From NCBI GenBank assembly GCA_963660915.1, contig CAVLAO010000004.1, forward strand, positions 39,494 to 103,493: a stretch of 64,000 nt of DNA, written 5' to 3'. A program made the position numbers and the translations under genes. Under the pieces are notes generated by a model. The model worked only from the letters and a program-made list of their open reading frames with translations. It ran no database searches and was not told where the DNA came from. Position 1 is the first letter of the stretch, and the number at the start of each line of letters is the position of its first letter. Source of the stretch: UMGS1766 sp963660915. Its GTDB lineage: Bacteria > Bacillota > Clostridia > Oscillospirales > Oscillospiraceae. Below are positions 9,034-17,383 of the stretch, in pieces.

Positions 9034-9741
9034 TCAATTTCCGCCGGAGGGAGATTCATTGTGAATCAGTCCGTCACCGGTTAGTACGCTTTGCAGCACT
9101 TGAATTTCTGCGTTGATATCCAGTGCCTCATCTGCATACAGGGCATCCAGCTGGTGGTCAAAAGCGGTAACAATTGTTGCCATTAACTCACCGATTTTCC
9201 CCTTTGCTCCATCCACATTTTTCCCGGAAACACCGGCCGCTCCCATCCGATCATAGGCATCCAGCAATTTCAGTGTGGTAGGCAGGTAGTAATTAAGAAA
9301 ACGTCGGATTTGACTTTTCTTTTCTGTATGTTCCATTACGTAGTCAAAAATCTTACCTGTTGTCCGCTCAATATGATCGATTTGCTGTGAAATAATCGGA
9401 TCTTTGATGTTGTTGTTCAGGCGGCGCATCTCGCCGATTGCCCGATCCCGTTCCTGCCGCAGCGCCGCAACCTCCGGATCCACCGGCTGTTCCGGCATTT
9501 CCGGCTGTTCTTCTTTTCCCCCTCCTTGGAGCGGTTCTTCTTTTTTCTCATTCTCCACATCAACTACAATCTTTCGCGGCCGCCAAATTGCATTTGCCGC
9601 AAAAAACACCGCAATGGAAATTGCAGCCAAAACTACAAATCCGATGGGCTTATGCACTCGCATAATAAAACCGCCGACAGCCCATGTAAGGGCAAACAAA
9701 TAAACCGGCACGACGCTCCGCTGTTTTTTCAGCTTTTTCAT
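9034..9741 (-). CDS. xpaC: XpaC-like (5-bromo-4-chloroindolyl phosphate hydrolysis) membrane protein
   Basis: A 235-aa protein with two close hydrophobic segments near the N-terminus (VVPVYLFALTWAVGGFIM and PIGFVVLAAISIAVFF), a charged linker rich in Glu, Gln and Pro, and a cytoplasmic helical domain (for example LNNNIKDPIISQQIDHIE). This is the layout of XpaC family proteins. The family name comes from an indicator-dye phenotype and does not establish enzyme activity. I took ATG 9741 because MKKLKKQRS just precedes the membrane segments; the upstream ATG has no ribosome site. First gene of the xpaC-telA-TPM operon; promoter at 9785-9813. Confidence 0.82.
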   Translation of the reverse strand: MKKLKKQRSVVPVYLFALTWAVGGFIMRVHKPIGFVVLAAISIAVFFAANAIWRPRKIVVDVENEKKEEPLQGGGKEEQPEMPEQPVDPEVAALRQERDRAIGEMRRLNNNIKDPIISQQIDHIERTTGKIFDYVMEHTEKKSQIRRFLNYYLPTTLKLLDAYDRMGAAGVSGKNVDGAKGKIGELMATIVTAFDHQLDALYADEALDINAEIQVLQSVLTGDGLIHNESPSGGN

Positions 9742-9784
9742 TGTTAAATCACATCCATTGACATTCGCTTTCTGCGTCGATTTT

Positions 9785-9813
9785 ATTGTATCTTTTTCCC
9801 TCTCTTGTGTCAA
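9785..9813 (-). promoter_or_regulatory. SigA-type promoter of the xpaC-telA-TPM operon
   Basis: On the minus strand TTGACA and TACAAT are separated by 17 bp, about 45 bp upstream of xpaC. Confidence 0.75.
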
Positions 9814-9846
9814 GGAAAAGGGATGTCTCAAGCGGCTTGTTCTTCA

Positions 9847-9875
9847 TTGACATTACAGATTGGATTGAGTAAAAT
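9847..9875 (+). promoter_or_regulatory. SigA-type promoter of ilvA-rpe-recR
   Basis: TTGACA, 17-bp spacer, TAAAAT, ending 49 bp before the ilvA start codon. It faces away from the xpaC promoter, 34 bp from it. Confidence 0.75.
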
Positions 9876-9924
9876 AGGGTGGATTCAATTCAAGTCGAAA
9901 CGATACAGAAAGAAGTGCAGTAAC

Positions 9925-11145
9925 ATGATGACCCTCGACAGTTTCAAGGCTGCCCGCAATGTCCTTGCAGGCGTCATTTTTGAAACAAACCTTATCCACT
10001 CCCCTGCTTTCACCGCTGCCTGCGGCAACAATGTCTATTTAAAGCCGGAAAACATGCAAGTCACCGGTGCTTATAAAATTCGCGGTGCCTACTTCAAAAT
10101 CAGCACGCTGTCCGAAACGGAAAAGGAACTGGGTTTAATTACCGCCTCTGCCGGCAACCACGCCCAGGGTGTTGCCTATGCCGCTCAGCACGCCGGAGTG
10201 AAGGCTACTGTTGTCATGCCAACCACCACCCCCATGCTGAAGGTCAACAACACAAAAAACTATGGTGCAGAAGTAATTCTCTACGGATCGACCTTTGATG
10301 ACGCTGCAGCAAAAGCAATGGAACTGGCCGAAGAAAAGGGCATGACCTATATTCCGCCTTTTAACGACCTTACTGTTGCTACAGGTCAGGGTACCATTGC
10401 CTACGAAATCTTCCGCAATTTGCCGGATGTTGACATCATCCTCGTTCCCATCGGCGGTGGCGGTCTTGCTGCAGGCGTATCCACGCTGGCAAAACTGCTC
10501 AACCCCAATGTAAAAGTCATCGGTGTGGAACCAACCGGAGCTGCGTCTATGAAAGCCTCCATCGAAGCCAGTCATGTCGTAACTCTGGACAGCGTGTCAA
10601 CAATTGCTGACGGTGTGGCTGTAAAAACCCCCGGCGACTTAGTGTTCCCCTATGTACAGCAGAACATTGACGATATCATCACAATTGACGACGATGAACT
10701 GGTGGATGCCTTCCTGGACATGGCGGAAAAACATAAGATGATCGTGGAAAACGCCGGTCTGCTTACAATTGCTGCCCTGTCCCATCTGGACTGCAAGGAT
10801 AAGAATGTTGTCAGCATCCTCTCCGGCGGAAACATGGATGTGATCACGATGTCCTCTCTCATTCAGCACGGTCTGATCAACCGCGGCCGCATTTTCACCT
10901 TCTCCGTTCAGCTTCCGGATCGTCCCGGCGAGCTGCTTCGGGTTGCAGAAATTCTTGCCCGGGAAAACGGCAACATCATCAAGCTGGATCACAACCAGTT
11001 TGTCAACATCAATCGCCAGAGCGGTGTGGAATTGAAGGTCACGCTGGAAGCGTTTGGTTTACTGCATAAAAACTCCATCCTAAACGCACTGCGCAAAGAG
11101 GGCTATGATGCCCACGAAGTGCAGACAAACGATTTTTACGATTGA
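9925..11145 (+). CDS. ilvA: Threonine ammonia-lyase (threonine deaminase) with one ACT domain
   Basis: PLP enzyme that deaminates threonine to 2-oxobutyrate. The 406-aa length with a single C-terminal ACT domain fits the clostridial/catabolic (TdcB-like) form rather than the long two-ACT biosynthetic form. The PLP lysine lies in GAYKIRGA, the substrate loop is TASAGNHAQG, and the phosphate-binding glycine loop is PIGGGGLAAG. The ACT domain begins near residue 330 (FTFSVQLPDRPGELLRV) and may bind an allosteric ligand. I placed the start at 9925 (MMTLDSFK), since codons upstream do not resemble the family; 9928 is equally possible. It is the first gene of an operon with rpe and recR. Confidence 0.92.
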   Translation: MMTLDSFKAARNVLAGVIFETNLIHSPAFTAACGNNVYLKPENMQVTGAYKIRGAYFKISTLSETEKELGLITASAGNHAQGVAYAAQHAGVKATVVMPTTTPMLKVNNTKNYGAEVILYGSTFDDAAAKAMELAEEKGMTYIPPFNDLTVATGQGTIAYEIFRNLPDVDIILVPIGGGGLAAGVSTLAKLLNPNVKVIGVEPTGAASMKASIEASHVVTLDSVSTIADGVAVKTPGDLVFPYVQQNIDDIITIDDDELVDAFLDMAEKHKMIVENAGLLTIAALSHLDCKDKNVVSILSGGNMDVITMSSLIQHGLINRGRIFTFSVQLPDRPGELLRVAEILARENGNIIKLDHNQFVNINRQSGVELKVTLEAFGLLHKNSILNALRKEGYDAHEVQTNDFYD

Positions 11146-11178
11146 TATTCGTTTGCTTAAAAAGGGGATTTCCGAACC

Positions 11179-11823
11179 ATGATTAAAATTGCGCCTTCCA
11201 TTCTTTCTGCTGATTTCGCTCATCTGGGTGCTGACCTTGATCGAATTGCTTCTGCCGATATGATCCATTTTGACGTCATGGACGGCAGTTTTGTTCCCAA
11301 TATTTCCTTCGGCATGCCGGTTTTAAAGGCAGTAAACAAGTACACCGATGCTTTTTTAGATGTACACCTGATGATTGACGATCCGGATCGTTATATCGAT
11401 GACTTTGCCGAATCGGGTGCTGACCTGATTTCTGTTCACCTGGAAGCGTCTGGCCCCCGTGGTATTCGCCGCGCACTGGATGCAATGGAACGTTGCAATG
11501 TGAAGAAAGCGGTCGCTCTTCGCCCCATTACCGGCGCAAGTGCCATTCTTCCGTACATTGACGAGCTGGATCTTGTGTTGATTATGACGGTGGAACCCGG
11601 TTTTGGTGGGCAGAGCTTCATGGAAAACCAGCTGGAAACAATCCGGGAAGTCCGTACCCTGCTAGACAAATACAATCCCGGCTGCGATCTCGAGGTAGAT
11701 GGCGGCATTAACCCTGCAACTGCAAAGCTGGTCAGGGATGCCGGTGCCAATGTTCTGGTTGCCGGAAGCGCCGTGTTTGGTTCTGCAGATCCGGCTGCCG
11801 CGATAGCCGCCCTGCGAGGCTGA
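11179..11823 (+). CDS. rpe: Ribulose-phosphate 3-epimerase
   Basis: A 214-residue TIM-barrel epimerase that interconverts ribulose 5-phosphate and xylulose 5-phosphate in the pentose phosphate pathway. Conserved blocks occur in order: the N-terminal APSILSADF, the metal/catalytic block HFDVMDGSFVPN, DVHLMIDDP, VEPGFGGQSF, and the phosphate-binding EVDGGINPATA. Length is normal. An AAAGGGG ribosome site precedes the ATG. It sits 33 bp after ilvA and 11 bp before recR. Confidence 0.95.
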   Translation: MIKIAPSILSADFAHLGADLDRIASADMIHFDVMDGSFVPNISFGMPVLKAVNKYTDAFLDVHLMIDDPDRYIDDFAESGADLISVHLEASGPRGIRRALDAMERCNVKKAVALRPITGASAILPYIDELDLVLIMTVEPGFGGQSFMENQLETIREVRTLLDKYNPGCDLEVDGGINPATAKLVRDAGANVLVAGSAVFGSADPAAAIAALRG

Positions 11824-11834
11824 GGAGGATTGCA

Positions 11835-12437
11835 ATGCAGTATCTTCCCCCGGCAATGGAAAACCTAACCGAACAATTTGCCCGTCTTCCCGGCATCGGA
11901 GCGAAAAGTGCCCAGCGGCTGGCATTCCACGTGCTGAGTCTTTCCAAAGAGGATGCTCAGGCATTTTCTCAGGCAATCTTGGATGCAAAAGAAAAGGTTC
12001 ACACCTGTCCCATTTGTCAGAACCTGACGGAGGGCGACGAACCGTGTGCCTTATGTTCCAGCTTCAAGCGGGACAAGGCAACCATCTGCGTTGTAGCGGA
12101 ACCAAAGGATGTTATTGCAATGGAGCGCAGCGGTGAATATAATGGCTTGTACCATGTGCTGCACGGCGTTATTTCCCCGATGAACCGGGTCGGTCCGGAC
12201 GATCTTCGCATTCGCTCCCTGGTTGAACGAGTCTCTCAGGGGAATGTCAACGAGGTCATCATGGCAACCAATCCGGACACGGAAGGAGAAGCCACTGCCA
12301 TGTATCTTTCCCGCCTGCTGAAACCATTCGGCGTAAAGATTACCCGTCTGGCTTACGGTATCCCTGTTGGCAGTCATCTGGAATACGCAGATAATGCCAC
12401 ATTGACGCGTGCGCTCGAAGGTCGGCAGGAAATCTAA
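11835..12437 (+). CDS. recR: Recombination mediator protein RecR
   Basis: A 200-aa protein of the RecFOR pathway that helps load RecA on gapped DNA. It shows the expected order: N-terminal helix-hairpin-helix region (LPGIGAKSAQRLAFHVL), a four-Cys zinc motif CPICQNLTEGDEPCALC (about residues 57-73), and a Toprim domain with VVAEPKDVIAME and NPDTEGEATAMYL, ending in a Walker-like C-terminal section. It is the last gene of the ilvA-rpe-recR transcript and is followed by a terminator. Confidence 0.96.
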   Translation: MQYLPPAMENLTEQFARLPGIGAKSAQRLAFHVLSLSKEDAQAFSQAILDAKEKVHTCPICQNLTEGDEPCALCSSFKRDKATICVVAEPKDVIAMERSGEYNGLYHVLHGVISPMNRVGPDDLRIRSLVERVSQGNVNEVIMATNPDTEGEATAMYLSRLLKPFGVKITRLAYGIPVGSHLEYADNATLTRALEGRQEI

Positions 12438-12442
12438 TATTT

Positions 12443-12479
12443 AGGCACACCGCGCAACTGTGGTGTGCCTTTTTGTTTT
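12443..12479 (+). terminator. Intrinsic terminator after recR
   Basis: A 9-bp stem AGGCACACC pairs with GGTGTGCCT across a 10-nt loop and is followed by TTTTGTTTT. Confidence 0.88.
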
Positions 12480-12559
12480 ACAATTTGTTCATTTAAATGC
12501 ACTGACCCATTCTTAATTTTACCCTACACTGAGCTACGAGGATATTTTCACGTTTGCTT

Positions 12560-12579
12560 TTTTGCCAAAATCGGCAAAA
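12560..12579. promoter_or_regulatory. Inverted repeat upstream of oleate hydratase, possible operator
   Basis: TTTTGCC and GGCAAAA are exact inverted repeats separated by 6 bp, about 40 bp upstream of the putative -35 box. Poly-T does not follow, so it is more likely a protein site than a terminator. No regulator was identified. Confidence 0.35.
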
Positions 12580-12613
12580 TGTCCAATTTTTAGCCACTGC
12601 AATCCAATTGTCT

Positions 12614-12649
12614 GTTTGCAAAAAGGGAAAATCGCTTTATCATGCAAAC
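12614..12649 (+). promoter_or_regulatory. Putative oleate hydratase promoter bracketed by an inverted repeat
   Basis: TTGCAA (12616-12621) and TATCAT (12638-12643) are 16 bp apart. The arms GTTTGCA (12614-12620) and TGCAAAC (12643-12649) are exact inverted repeats that bracket this core promoter, so a repressor could bind across it. The coding start at 12711 follows. Confidence 0.45.
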
Positions 12650-12710
12650 AGAATGTATCCTGATTCTGCAAGGCTATTACGTGGACAATTCAGAAAGGCG
12701 GTTCAATCGT

Positions 12711-14726
12711 ATGGATATGAAAAAAATAAAGAAATGGGCGAAAGCCAACAAGCAGGTTGTAACCTTCGGTGCAGCGGCAACCGCTGCCGGAATCGGTGCC
12801 GGTGCGGCGGCTGTTGCGGTCGGCAAAAAAGTCAAGAAATCCCGTGCTGCAAAGGCCGAGAAAGCCAAGGCTATCCCTGCTCCGGCGCCCTATCGCAATA
12901 CAGAGCGCGGTGCCAATCAGAAAAACAGCAAGGGCATCTATTACTCAAACGGCAACTATGAGGCTTTTGCTCATCCAGAAAAGCCTGCAGGCGTGGATGA
13001 AAAATCCGCATGGTTGGTTGGAAGCGGTCTGGCCTCTCTGGCTGCTGCCTGCTTTCTCGTCCGTGATGGACAGATGAAGGGCGAGAACATTCACATTCTG
13101 GAGGCCATGGACATTGCCGGCGGAGCTTGTGACGGCATTAACGATCCTTTGCGCGGCTATGTCATGCGCGGCGGTCGTGAAATGGAAAACCATTTTGAGT
13201 GTCTGTGGGATTTGTTCCGCAGCATTCCTTCCCTAGAGACACCGGGTGCTTCCGTACTGGACGAGTACTACTGGCTGAACAAGCATGATCCAAACTACTC
13301 TCTCTGCCGTGCCACTGTCAACCAGGGGCAGGATGCTCATACAGACGGTCAGTTCCATCTGAGTCAGAAGGGCTGCATGGAAATCATGAAGCTGTTCTTC
13401 ACACCGGATGAGGATCTCTATGACAAGACCATTGAGGACTTCTTTGATGAAGAAGTATTCTCCTCTGACTTCTGGCTCTACTGGCGCACCATGTTCGCCT
13501 TTGAAAACTGGCACAGCGCTTTAGAGATGAAGCTGTATATTCAGCGTTTCATCCACCACATTGGTGGTCTTCCTGATTTCTCCGCACTGAAGTTCACCAA
13601 ATACAATCAGTATGAATCCTTGATTCTGCCCATGCAGAAATATCTGGAGGCAGCCGGCGTTCACTTCCAATTCAACACCCGCGTGAACAATGTTGAATTC
13701 GAGTTTGACGGTGACAAGAAAATTGCCCGCAAGATTTTGTGCACCGTTGACGGCGCTGAGCAGGAAATTGCTCTGACCGAAAACGACCTAGTATTTGTCA
13801 CAAACGGCAGCTGCACGGAGGGCACCATTTACGGTGACCACACCCATGCACCGGTCGGCGACGCAGAAGTCCGCACCAGCGGTTGTTGGGATTTGTGGAG
13901 AAATATCGCCGCACAGGATCCTTCCTTCGGTCATCCGGAGAAATTCTGCTGCGACACCCGCCGTTCCAATTGGGAGTCTGCCACAATTACCACTGATAAC
14001 GAAGAGATCATCGAGCAAATTCAGAAGATTTGTCAGCGTGATCCCCGCACAGGCAACGTGGTCACCGGTGGTATTGTCAGCTGCAAAGATTCCAGCTGGC
14101 TATTGAGCTGGACAATCAACCGTCAGGGTCAATTTAAGGAACAGGCCAAGAAGGACGTTTGCATCTGGGTTTACAGTCTGTTTACCGATGTGGCAGGCGA
14201 CTATGTAAAGAAACCCATGAAGGAATGCACCGGTGAAGAAATTGCCGCAGAATGGCTGTATCATTTGGGCATTCCTGTGGATCACATTGATGAGCTGGCA
14301 AAGACCGCGGTCAATTCCGTGCCAACTATGATGCCTTACATCACTGCTTTCTTTATGCCCCGCCGCAAAGGTGATCGCCCGGACGTCATTCCCGATGGCT
14401 GCGTGAACTTTGCCTTCCTCGGCCAGTTTGCAGAAACACCGCGTGACACCATTTTCACCACAGAATATTCGGTACGTACTGCTATGGAAGCAGTTTATGG
14501 CCTGTTGGACGTGGATCGCGGAGTTCCAGAAGTCTGGGGCAGCGTGTATGATGTCCGTGATCTGCTGGACAGCACGGTAAAGCTGATGGACGGAAAGTCT
14601 CCTTTGGAGATTAAACTGCCTAAACCTCTGGCAGCACTGAAGAAGCCTCTGTTGAAGAAAATCAAAGGCACGGTAATTGAAAAGCTGCTGCGTGATCACA
14701 ACATCATCAAAGACGGAATGCTGTAA
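12711..14726 (+). CDS. ohyA: Oleate hydratase (myosin-cross-reactive antigen family) with hydrophobic N-terminal extension
   Basis: FAD enzyme that adds water to the cis-9 double bond of unsaturated fatty acids, giving 10-hydroxystearate from oleate; common in gut bacteria. The FAD-binding block is AWLVGSGLASLAAACFLV, followed by the ribityl-side acid in NIHILEAMDIAGG. The conserved catalytic loop GGREMENHFECLWDLF contains the Glu implicated in water activation in characterised hydratases. The first 60 residues are extra: a basic start, a Gly/Ala-rich hydrophobic run (VTFGAAATAAGIGAGAAAVA), then a Lys/Ala/Pro-rich linker, so it may be membrane-associated. At 671 aa it is longer than many hydratases (near 590-650). 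ATG 12711 has a GAAAGGCGG ribosome site. The next gene encodes a lipase-like hydrolase. Confidence 0.93.
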   Translation: MDMKKIKKWAKANKQVVTFGAAATAAGIGAGAAAVAVGKKVKKSRAAKAEKAKAIPAPAPYRNTERGANQKNSKGIYYSNGNYEAFAHPEKPAGVDEKSAWLVGSGLASLAAACFLVRDGQMKGENIHILEAMDIAGGACDGINDPLRGYVMRGGREMENHFECLWDLFRSIPSLETPGASVLDEYYWLNKHDPNYSLCRATVNQGQDAHTDGQFHLSQKGCMEIMKLFFTPDEDLYDKTIEDFFDEEVFSSDFWLYWRTMFAFENWHSALEMKLYIQRFIHHIGGLPDFSALKFTKYNQYESLILPMQKYLEAAGVHFQFNTRVNNVEFEFDGDKKIARKILCTVDGAEQEIALTENDLVFVTNGSCTEGTIYGDHTHAPVGDAEVRTSGCWDLWRNIAAQDPSFGHPEKFCCDTRRSNWESATITTDNEEIIEQIQKICQRDPRTGNVVTGGIVSCKDSSWLLSWTINRQGQFKEQAKKDVCIWVYSLFTDVAGDYVKKPMKECTGEEIAAEWLYHLGIPVDHIDELAKTAVNSVPTMMPYITAFFMPRRKGDRPDVIPDGCVNFAFLGQFAETPRDTIFTTEYSVRTAMEAVYGLLDVDRGVPEVWGSVYDVRDLLDSTVKLMDGKSPLEIKLPKPLAALKKPLLKKIKGTVIEKLLRDHNIIKDGML

Positions 14727-14752
14727 AAATCAAATAAAGGAGCGAAGCGCCC

Positions 14753-15682
14753 ATGGAAAAGCAAGTGTTAAGCCGAATTGCCGATGACGGAACTCAGATT
14801 TATTTTCAAATCTGGAAGGATGAGACCTTGCCTTGCCGTGGGCTGCTCCAAATTGTCCACGGTTATGCTGAGTGGGTGGATCGCTATGATGAATTTGCAA
14901 ATTTCATGGTTGGCCAGGGTTTCCTCGTCTTCGGCGAGGATCATCGGGGACATGGACAAACGCAGCGGCGCAGTGATCGAGTCATTCATTTTGCCGAAAC
15001 CAATGGATTTGACAAGGTAGTGGAGGACAATTACGCCCTCATGAAAATGGTGCGGCAATCACATCCCGATGTTCCTCTGTTCCTTTTGGGCCACAGTATG
15101 GGTTCTTTCCTCAGCCGCCGCTACATTCAGCTTCACGGAAATGAATTTTCCGGCGTGGTCTTGTCCGGAACCGGCAACAATGCTTTTCCTGCCCTGAAAT
15201 TAATTCACAGACTGTCCCTGCTTCATATCCGCCTGCAAGGTGCAAAAGCACCGGACCCATTTTTAACTGCTCTGGTCTTTGGTCAGCTGAATCGAAAGTT
15301 CCTCGGCTCAAAAACCGGATTGGACTGGGTATGCCGTCGACCGGAAGTTGTCAACGCGTTTTATCAGGATAAACGCCGTGGGAAAATGGCCACAGCCGGA
15401 TTCTTTCGCGACTTTTCTGATGGCATGATGAAGGTTCAGACACCTTCATTGATTGACAAAATCCCAAAAAATTTACCAGTGCGTTTCATTTCCGGACAGG
15501 CGGATCCCGTCGGTGGGAAGAATGCTTCCGGCGTCCGCACCGCTTACAATGCCATGGTGGACTCCGGAATGACGGATGTATCCATTCACATTTATCCCAA
15601 CGCAAGGCACGAAATTCTAAATGAAACCAACCGCATGGATGTCAGTCGTGATATCCTATCTTGGATCAACCTTCATATTTGA
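14753..15682 (+). CDS. Alpha/beta hydrolase, monoacylglycerol lipase/lysophospholipase-like
   Basis: A 309-aa serine hydrolase of the Hydrolase_4 (serine aminopeptidase S33/MGL-like) type. The catalytic parts are visible: an oxyanion HG in IVHGYAEW, EDHRGHGQT, the nucleophile GHSMGS (Ser115), the acid in SGQADPVGG, and His in NARHEILNE. No signal peptide is present, so it acts in the cytoplasm or at its membrane face. It lies 26 bp behind oleate hydratase with a GGAG ribosome site, almost certainly co-transcribed. A reasonable inference is that it frees unsaturated fatty acids from monoglycerides or lysolipids for the hydratase; substrate specificity is not proven by the sequence. Confidence 0.82.
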   Translation: MEKQVLSRIADDGTQIYFQIWKDETLPCRGLLQIVHGYAEWVDRYDEFANFMVGQGFLVFGEDHRGHGQTQRRSDRVIHFAETNGFDKVVEDNYALMKMVRQSHPDVPLFLLGHSMGSFLSRRYIQLHGNEFSGVVLSGTGNNAFPALKLIHRLSLLHIRLQGAKAPDPFLTALVFGQLNRKFLGSKTGLDWVCRRPEVVNAFYQDKRRGKMATAGFFRDFSDGMMKVQTPSLIDKIPKNLPVRFISGQADPVGGKNASGVRTAYNAMVDSGMTDVSIHIYPNARHEILNETNRMDVSRDILSWINLHI

Positions 15683-15750
15683 ATAATTGTCACCGCCTTG
15701 CCGCTTCTATGAAATCTCCGCAAAAACGCACGTATTATCAAAGCTGAAAA

Positions 15751-15793
15751 CGGAATTGCCATCTGTCGCAGACAGATGGCAATTCCGTTTTTT
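15751..15793 (+). terminator. Intrinsic terminator after the ohyA-hydrolase operon
   Basis: A perfect 17-bp stem (CGGAATTGCCATCTGTC and its complement) with a 3-nt loop is followed by six T. On the minus strand a TTTTC follows, so it may also stop the convergent SnoaL operon. Confidence 0.92.
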
Positions 15794-15800
15794 ATATGCC

Positions 15801-15848
15801 AAGATCACCCCATCCATCAGAATATTATAATGAATGGGGTGATCTTCT
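15801..15848. terminator. Second hairpin between the convergent operons
   Basis: AAGATCACCCCATCCAT and a near-complementary arm (one mismatch) form a 17-bp stem with a 14-nt loop. Neither side has a long T run, so it is probably an mRNA 3'-end structure serving the minus-strand SnoaL operon. Confidence 0.55.
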
Positions 15849-15862
15849 ATAAAATTTTGGAA

Positions 15863-16633
15863 TTACTTGTTCAGAAACGGAGTATAGGTGTTGTCATTGT
15901 CCAGAGTCTCATAGGGTTCCGGCCATGGCACGCTGTTCTGGGGCTTGCTCAGCACGGAATAAGGCATGTGCATTGGACCTGGGTCCGCAACAGGCGGGCA
16001 GCCCAACGTGGGAGGCATTGCCTCGCCGGGATTCGGAGAGGTAATGCGTGCATACTCATCTGCAGCCCAGTTGGTGTGGTCCATGTCACCCACAAGGTCA
16101 GGGCAAACGTGCTCGTGAAGATACTTCCACTCGCCATCTTCGCAGACAAAATCGGAGCCATAGCGCTCCCACAGCACGTGGCAGTACCGGGGAGAACGAT
16201 GCACTTTTCCGTCCTCACCCTTATCCGCCGTCAAACGGGAATGAATCACGCCGGGCGTGATGAAGCAGCCTCTTGCACTCTTGCCGTCTGCCGCAACTTC
16301 AATCACGTCGGTAACCAGGGTGTGTACAGAGCACTCCATCAGCGGACGGGGATCTTTACCGGTCACCTCAGGATAAACCTGATACAAATCCAGCCAGTTT
16401 TCCATGCACATCATGTCGTAATCGCCTACACTGCCATGATAGACCTGATCAAAGCCGCGCATACGGCCGAAAGCGTGTGCCCAGGAGCAATCATCGCTGC
16501 GGGACCAGATTACGCTCCATTCACCGGTAGCATCTGCGCGACCGTGAAGATATGCATGCTGTGCCTTAACGTTCTCAACTTGCTGGCTGGCGTCCGCATT
16601 GCGGATACGCTCATGCAAAGTCAGTTCTCTCAT
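15863..16633 (-). CDS. SnoaL-like (NTF2-fold) protein, divergent paralogue 1
   Basis: A 256-aa cytoplasmic protein with the SnoaL_4/NTF2-like pattern shared by seven genes in this window: an N-terminal helical HAYLHGRADATGEW block, a central VHTLVTDVIEVAADGKSARG strand pair, and a late hydrophobic strand pair around DGEWKYLHEHVCPDL. It is the most divergent copy, with its own insertion (GVIHSRLTADKGEDG) and a Pro-rich C-terminus. The fold includes dehydratases, isomerases and cyclases, such as the bile-acid dehydratase BaiE, so a lyase or isomerase role is plausible but unproven. It is the last gene of the minus-strand operon OYE-S3-S2-S1 and overlaps the preceding gene by 4 bp, indicating translational coupling. 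Confidence 0.78.
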   Translation of the reverse strand: MRELTLHERIRNADASQQVENVKAQHAYLHGRADATGEWSVIWSRSDDCSWAHAFGRMRGFDQVYHGSVGDYDMMCMENWLDLYQVYPEVTGKDPRPLMECSVHTLVTDVIEVAADGKSARGCFITPGVIHSRLTADKGEDGKVHRSPRYCHVLWERYGSDFVCEDGEWKYLHEHVCPDLVGDMDHTNWAADEYARITSPNPGEAMPPTLGCPPVADPGPMHMPYSVLSKPQNSVPWPEPYETLDNDNTYTPFLNK

Positions 16634-17367
16634 TGATAGTTACCTCCTTCACCTGCGCCAAAGTGGTACTCTGTCTTTTCAGGATAGCCCTCCGGACCAT
16701 AGCTGATATCGTCGCTCCAAGTGTCATAATCCACAGGAGGAGCAGGATAGTTGTCCCACCAGTTAAACGTTGCGTCATGGGTCAGCATGGGGATTGTAGG
16801 TGTACCGAATTCGACTGCCACAGGGTCGGTTGCGTAGTCGATATAAGCAGGATGATCACTGTAGCTGTCGCCGGCCTCGCTGGTGCAGTCGTTTGCCTCC
16901 ACAATGTGCCAAATCTTCCATGCGTCGCCTTCTTTGATAAAGTCAATTGCAACCTTACCGGTATTCCACATGGCTGTGGCGGTGCCGTCACCGTTGGGCA
17001 TCGTGTCCTGACCGATGGAGTACCACAGGCCCTTCGCTGTCTTGCTGTCTCCGGCCAGCTTTACCAAGCCGGTCGAAATGGGATGCGCATTCATGGTGCC
17101 GACGCCGTCACCCAGATCCGCAGCATGCTTGGTCACATAGTAAGCACGGATATTATCCATACCGACGTAGTAGCCGGTATTCTTACCAAAGGATGCAGTT
17201 GCCTGATGCTCCGGCTCTGCCACCCACAAATCAGCCAATTCCTGCTCGCGCCACTCGTTAATCATGTAATAAACGCGCTTATTGGCCAGTTTCTTGACTT
17301 CCTCAATGTCCGTTACCCGGCGGATCAGTTCGTCGTCTGTGTATTCACGCTTGATATGCTTGCTCAT
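16630..17367 (-). CDS. SnoaL-like (NTF2-fold) protein, paralogue 2
   Basis: A 245-aa SnoaL_4-type protein. The N-terminal block reads VKKLANKRVYYMINEWREQE, where most paralogues have NLMGKYSY, so the local helix has diverged. Core features remain: GMDNIRAYYV, LVKLAGDSKTAKGLWYSIGQ and KVAIDFIKEGDAWKIWHI. The C-terminus ends in a Pro/Tyr-rich tail with repeated PxxYDTWSD-type phrasing, also seen in its neighbours. I used ATG 17367, with a GGAGG 7-10 bp upstream; the longer reading frame lacks a ribosome site. It lies 16 bp after paralogue 3 and overlaps paralogue 1. A different subunit of one complex or a separate catalytic step are both possible. Confidence 0.78.
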   Translation of the reverse strand: MSKHIKREYTDDELIRRVTDIEEVKKLANKRVYYMINEWREQELADLWVAEPEHQATASFGKNTGYYVGMDNIRAYYVTKHAADLGDGVGTMNAHPISTGLVKLAGDSKTAKGLWYSIGQDTMPNGDGTATAMWNTGKVAIDFIKEGDAWKIWHIVEANDCTSEAGDSYSDHPAYIDYATDPVAVEFGTPTIPMLTHDATFNWWDNYPAPPVDYDTWSDDISYGPEGYPEKTEYHFGAGEGGNYQ

Positions 17368-17383
17368 TGTGCTGTTCCTCCTC

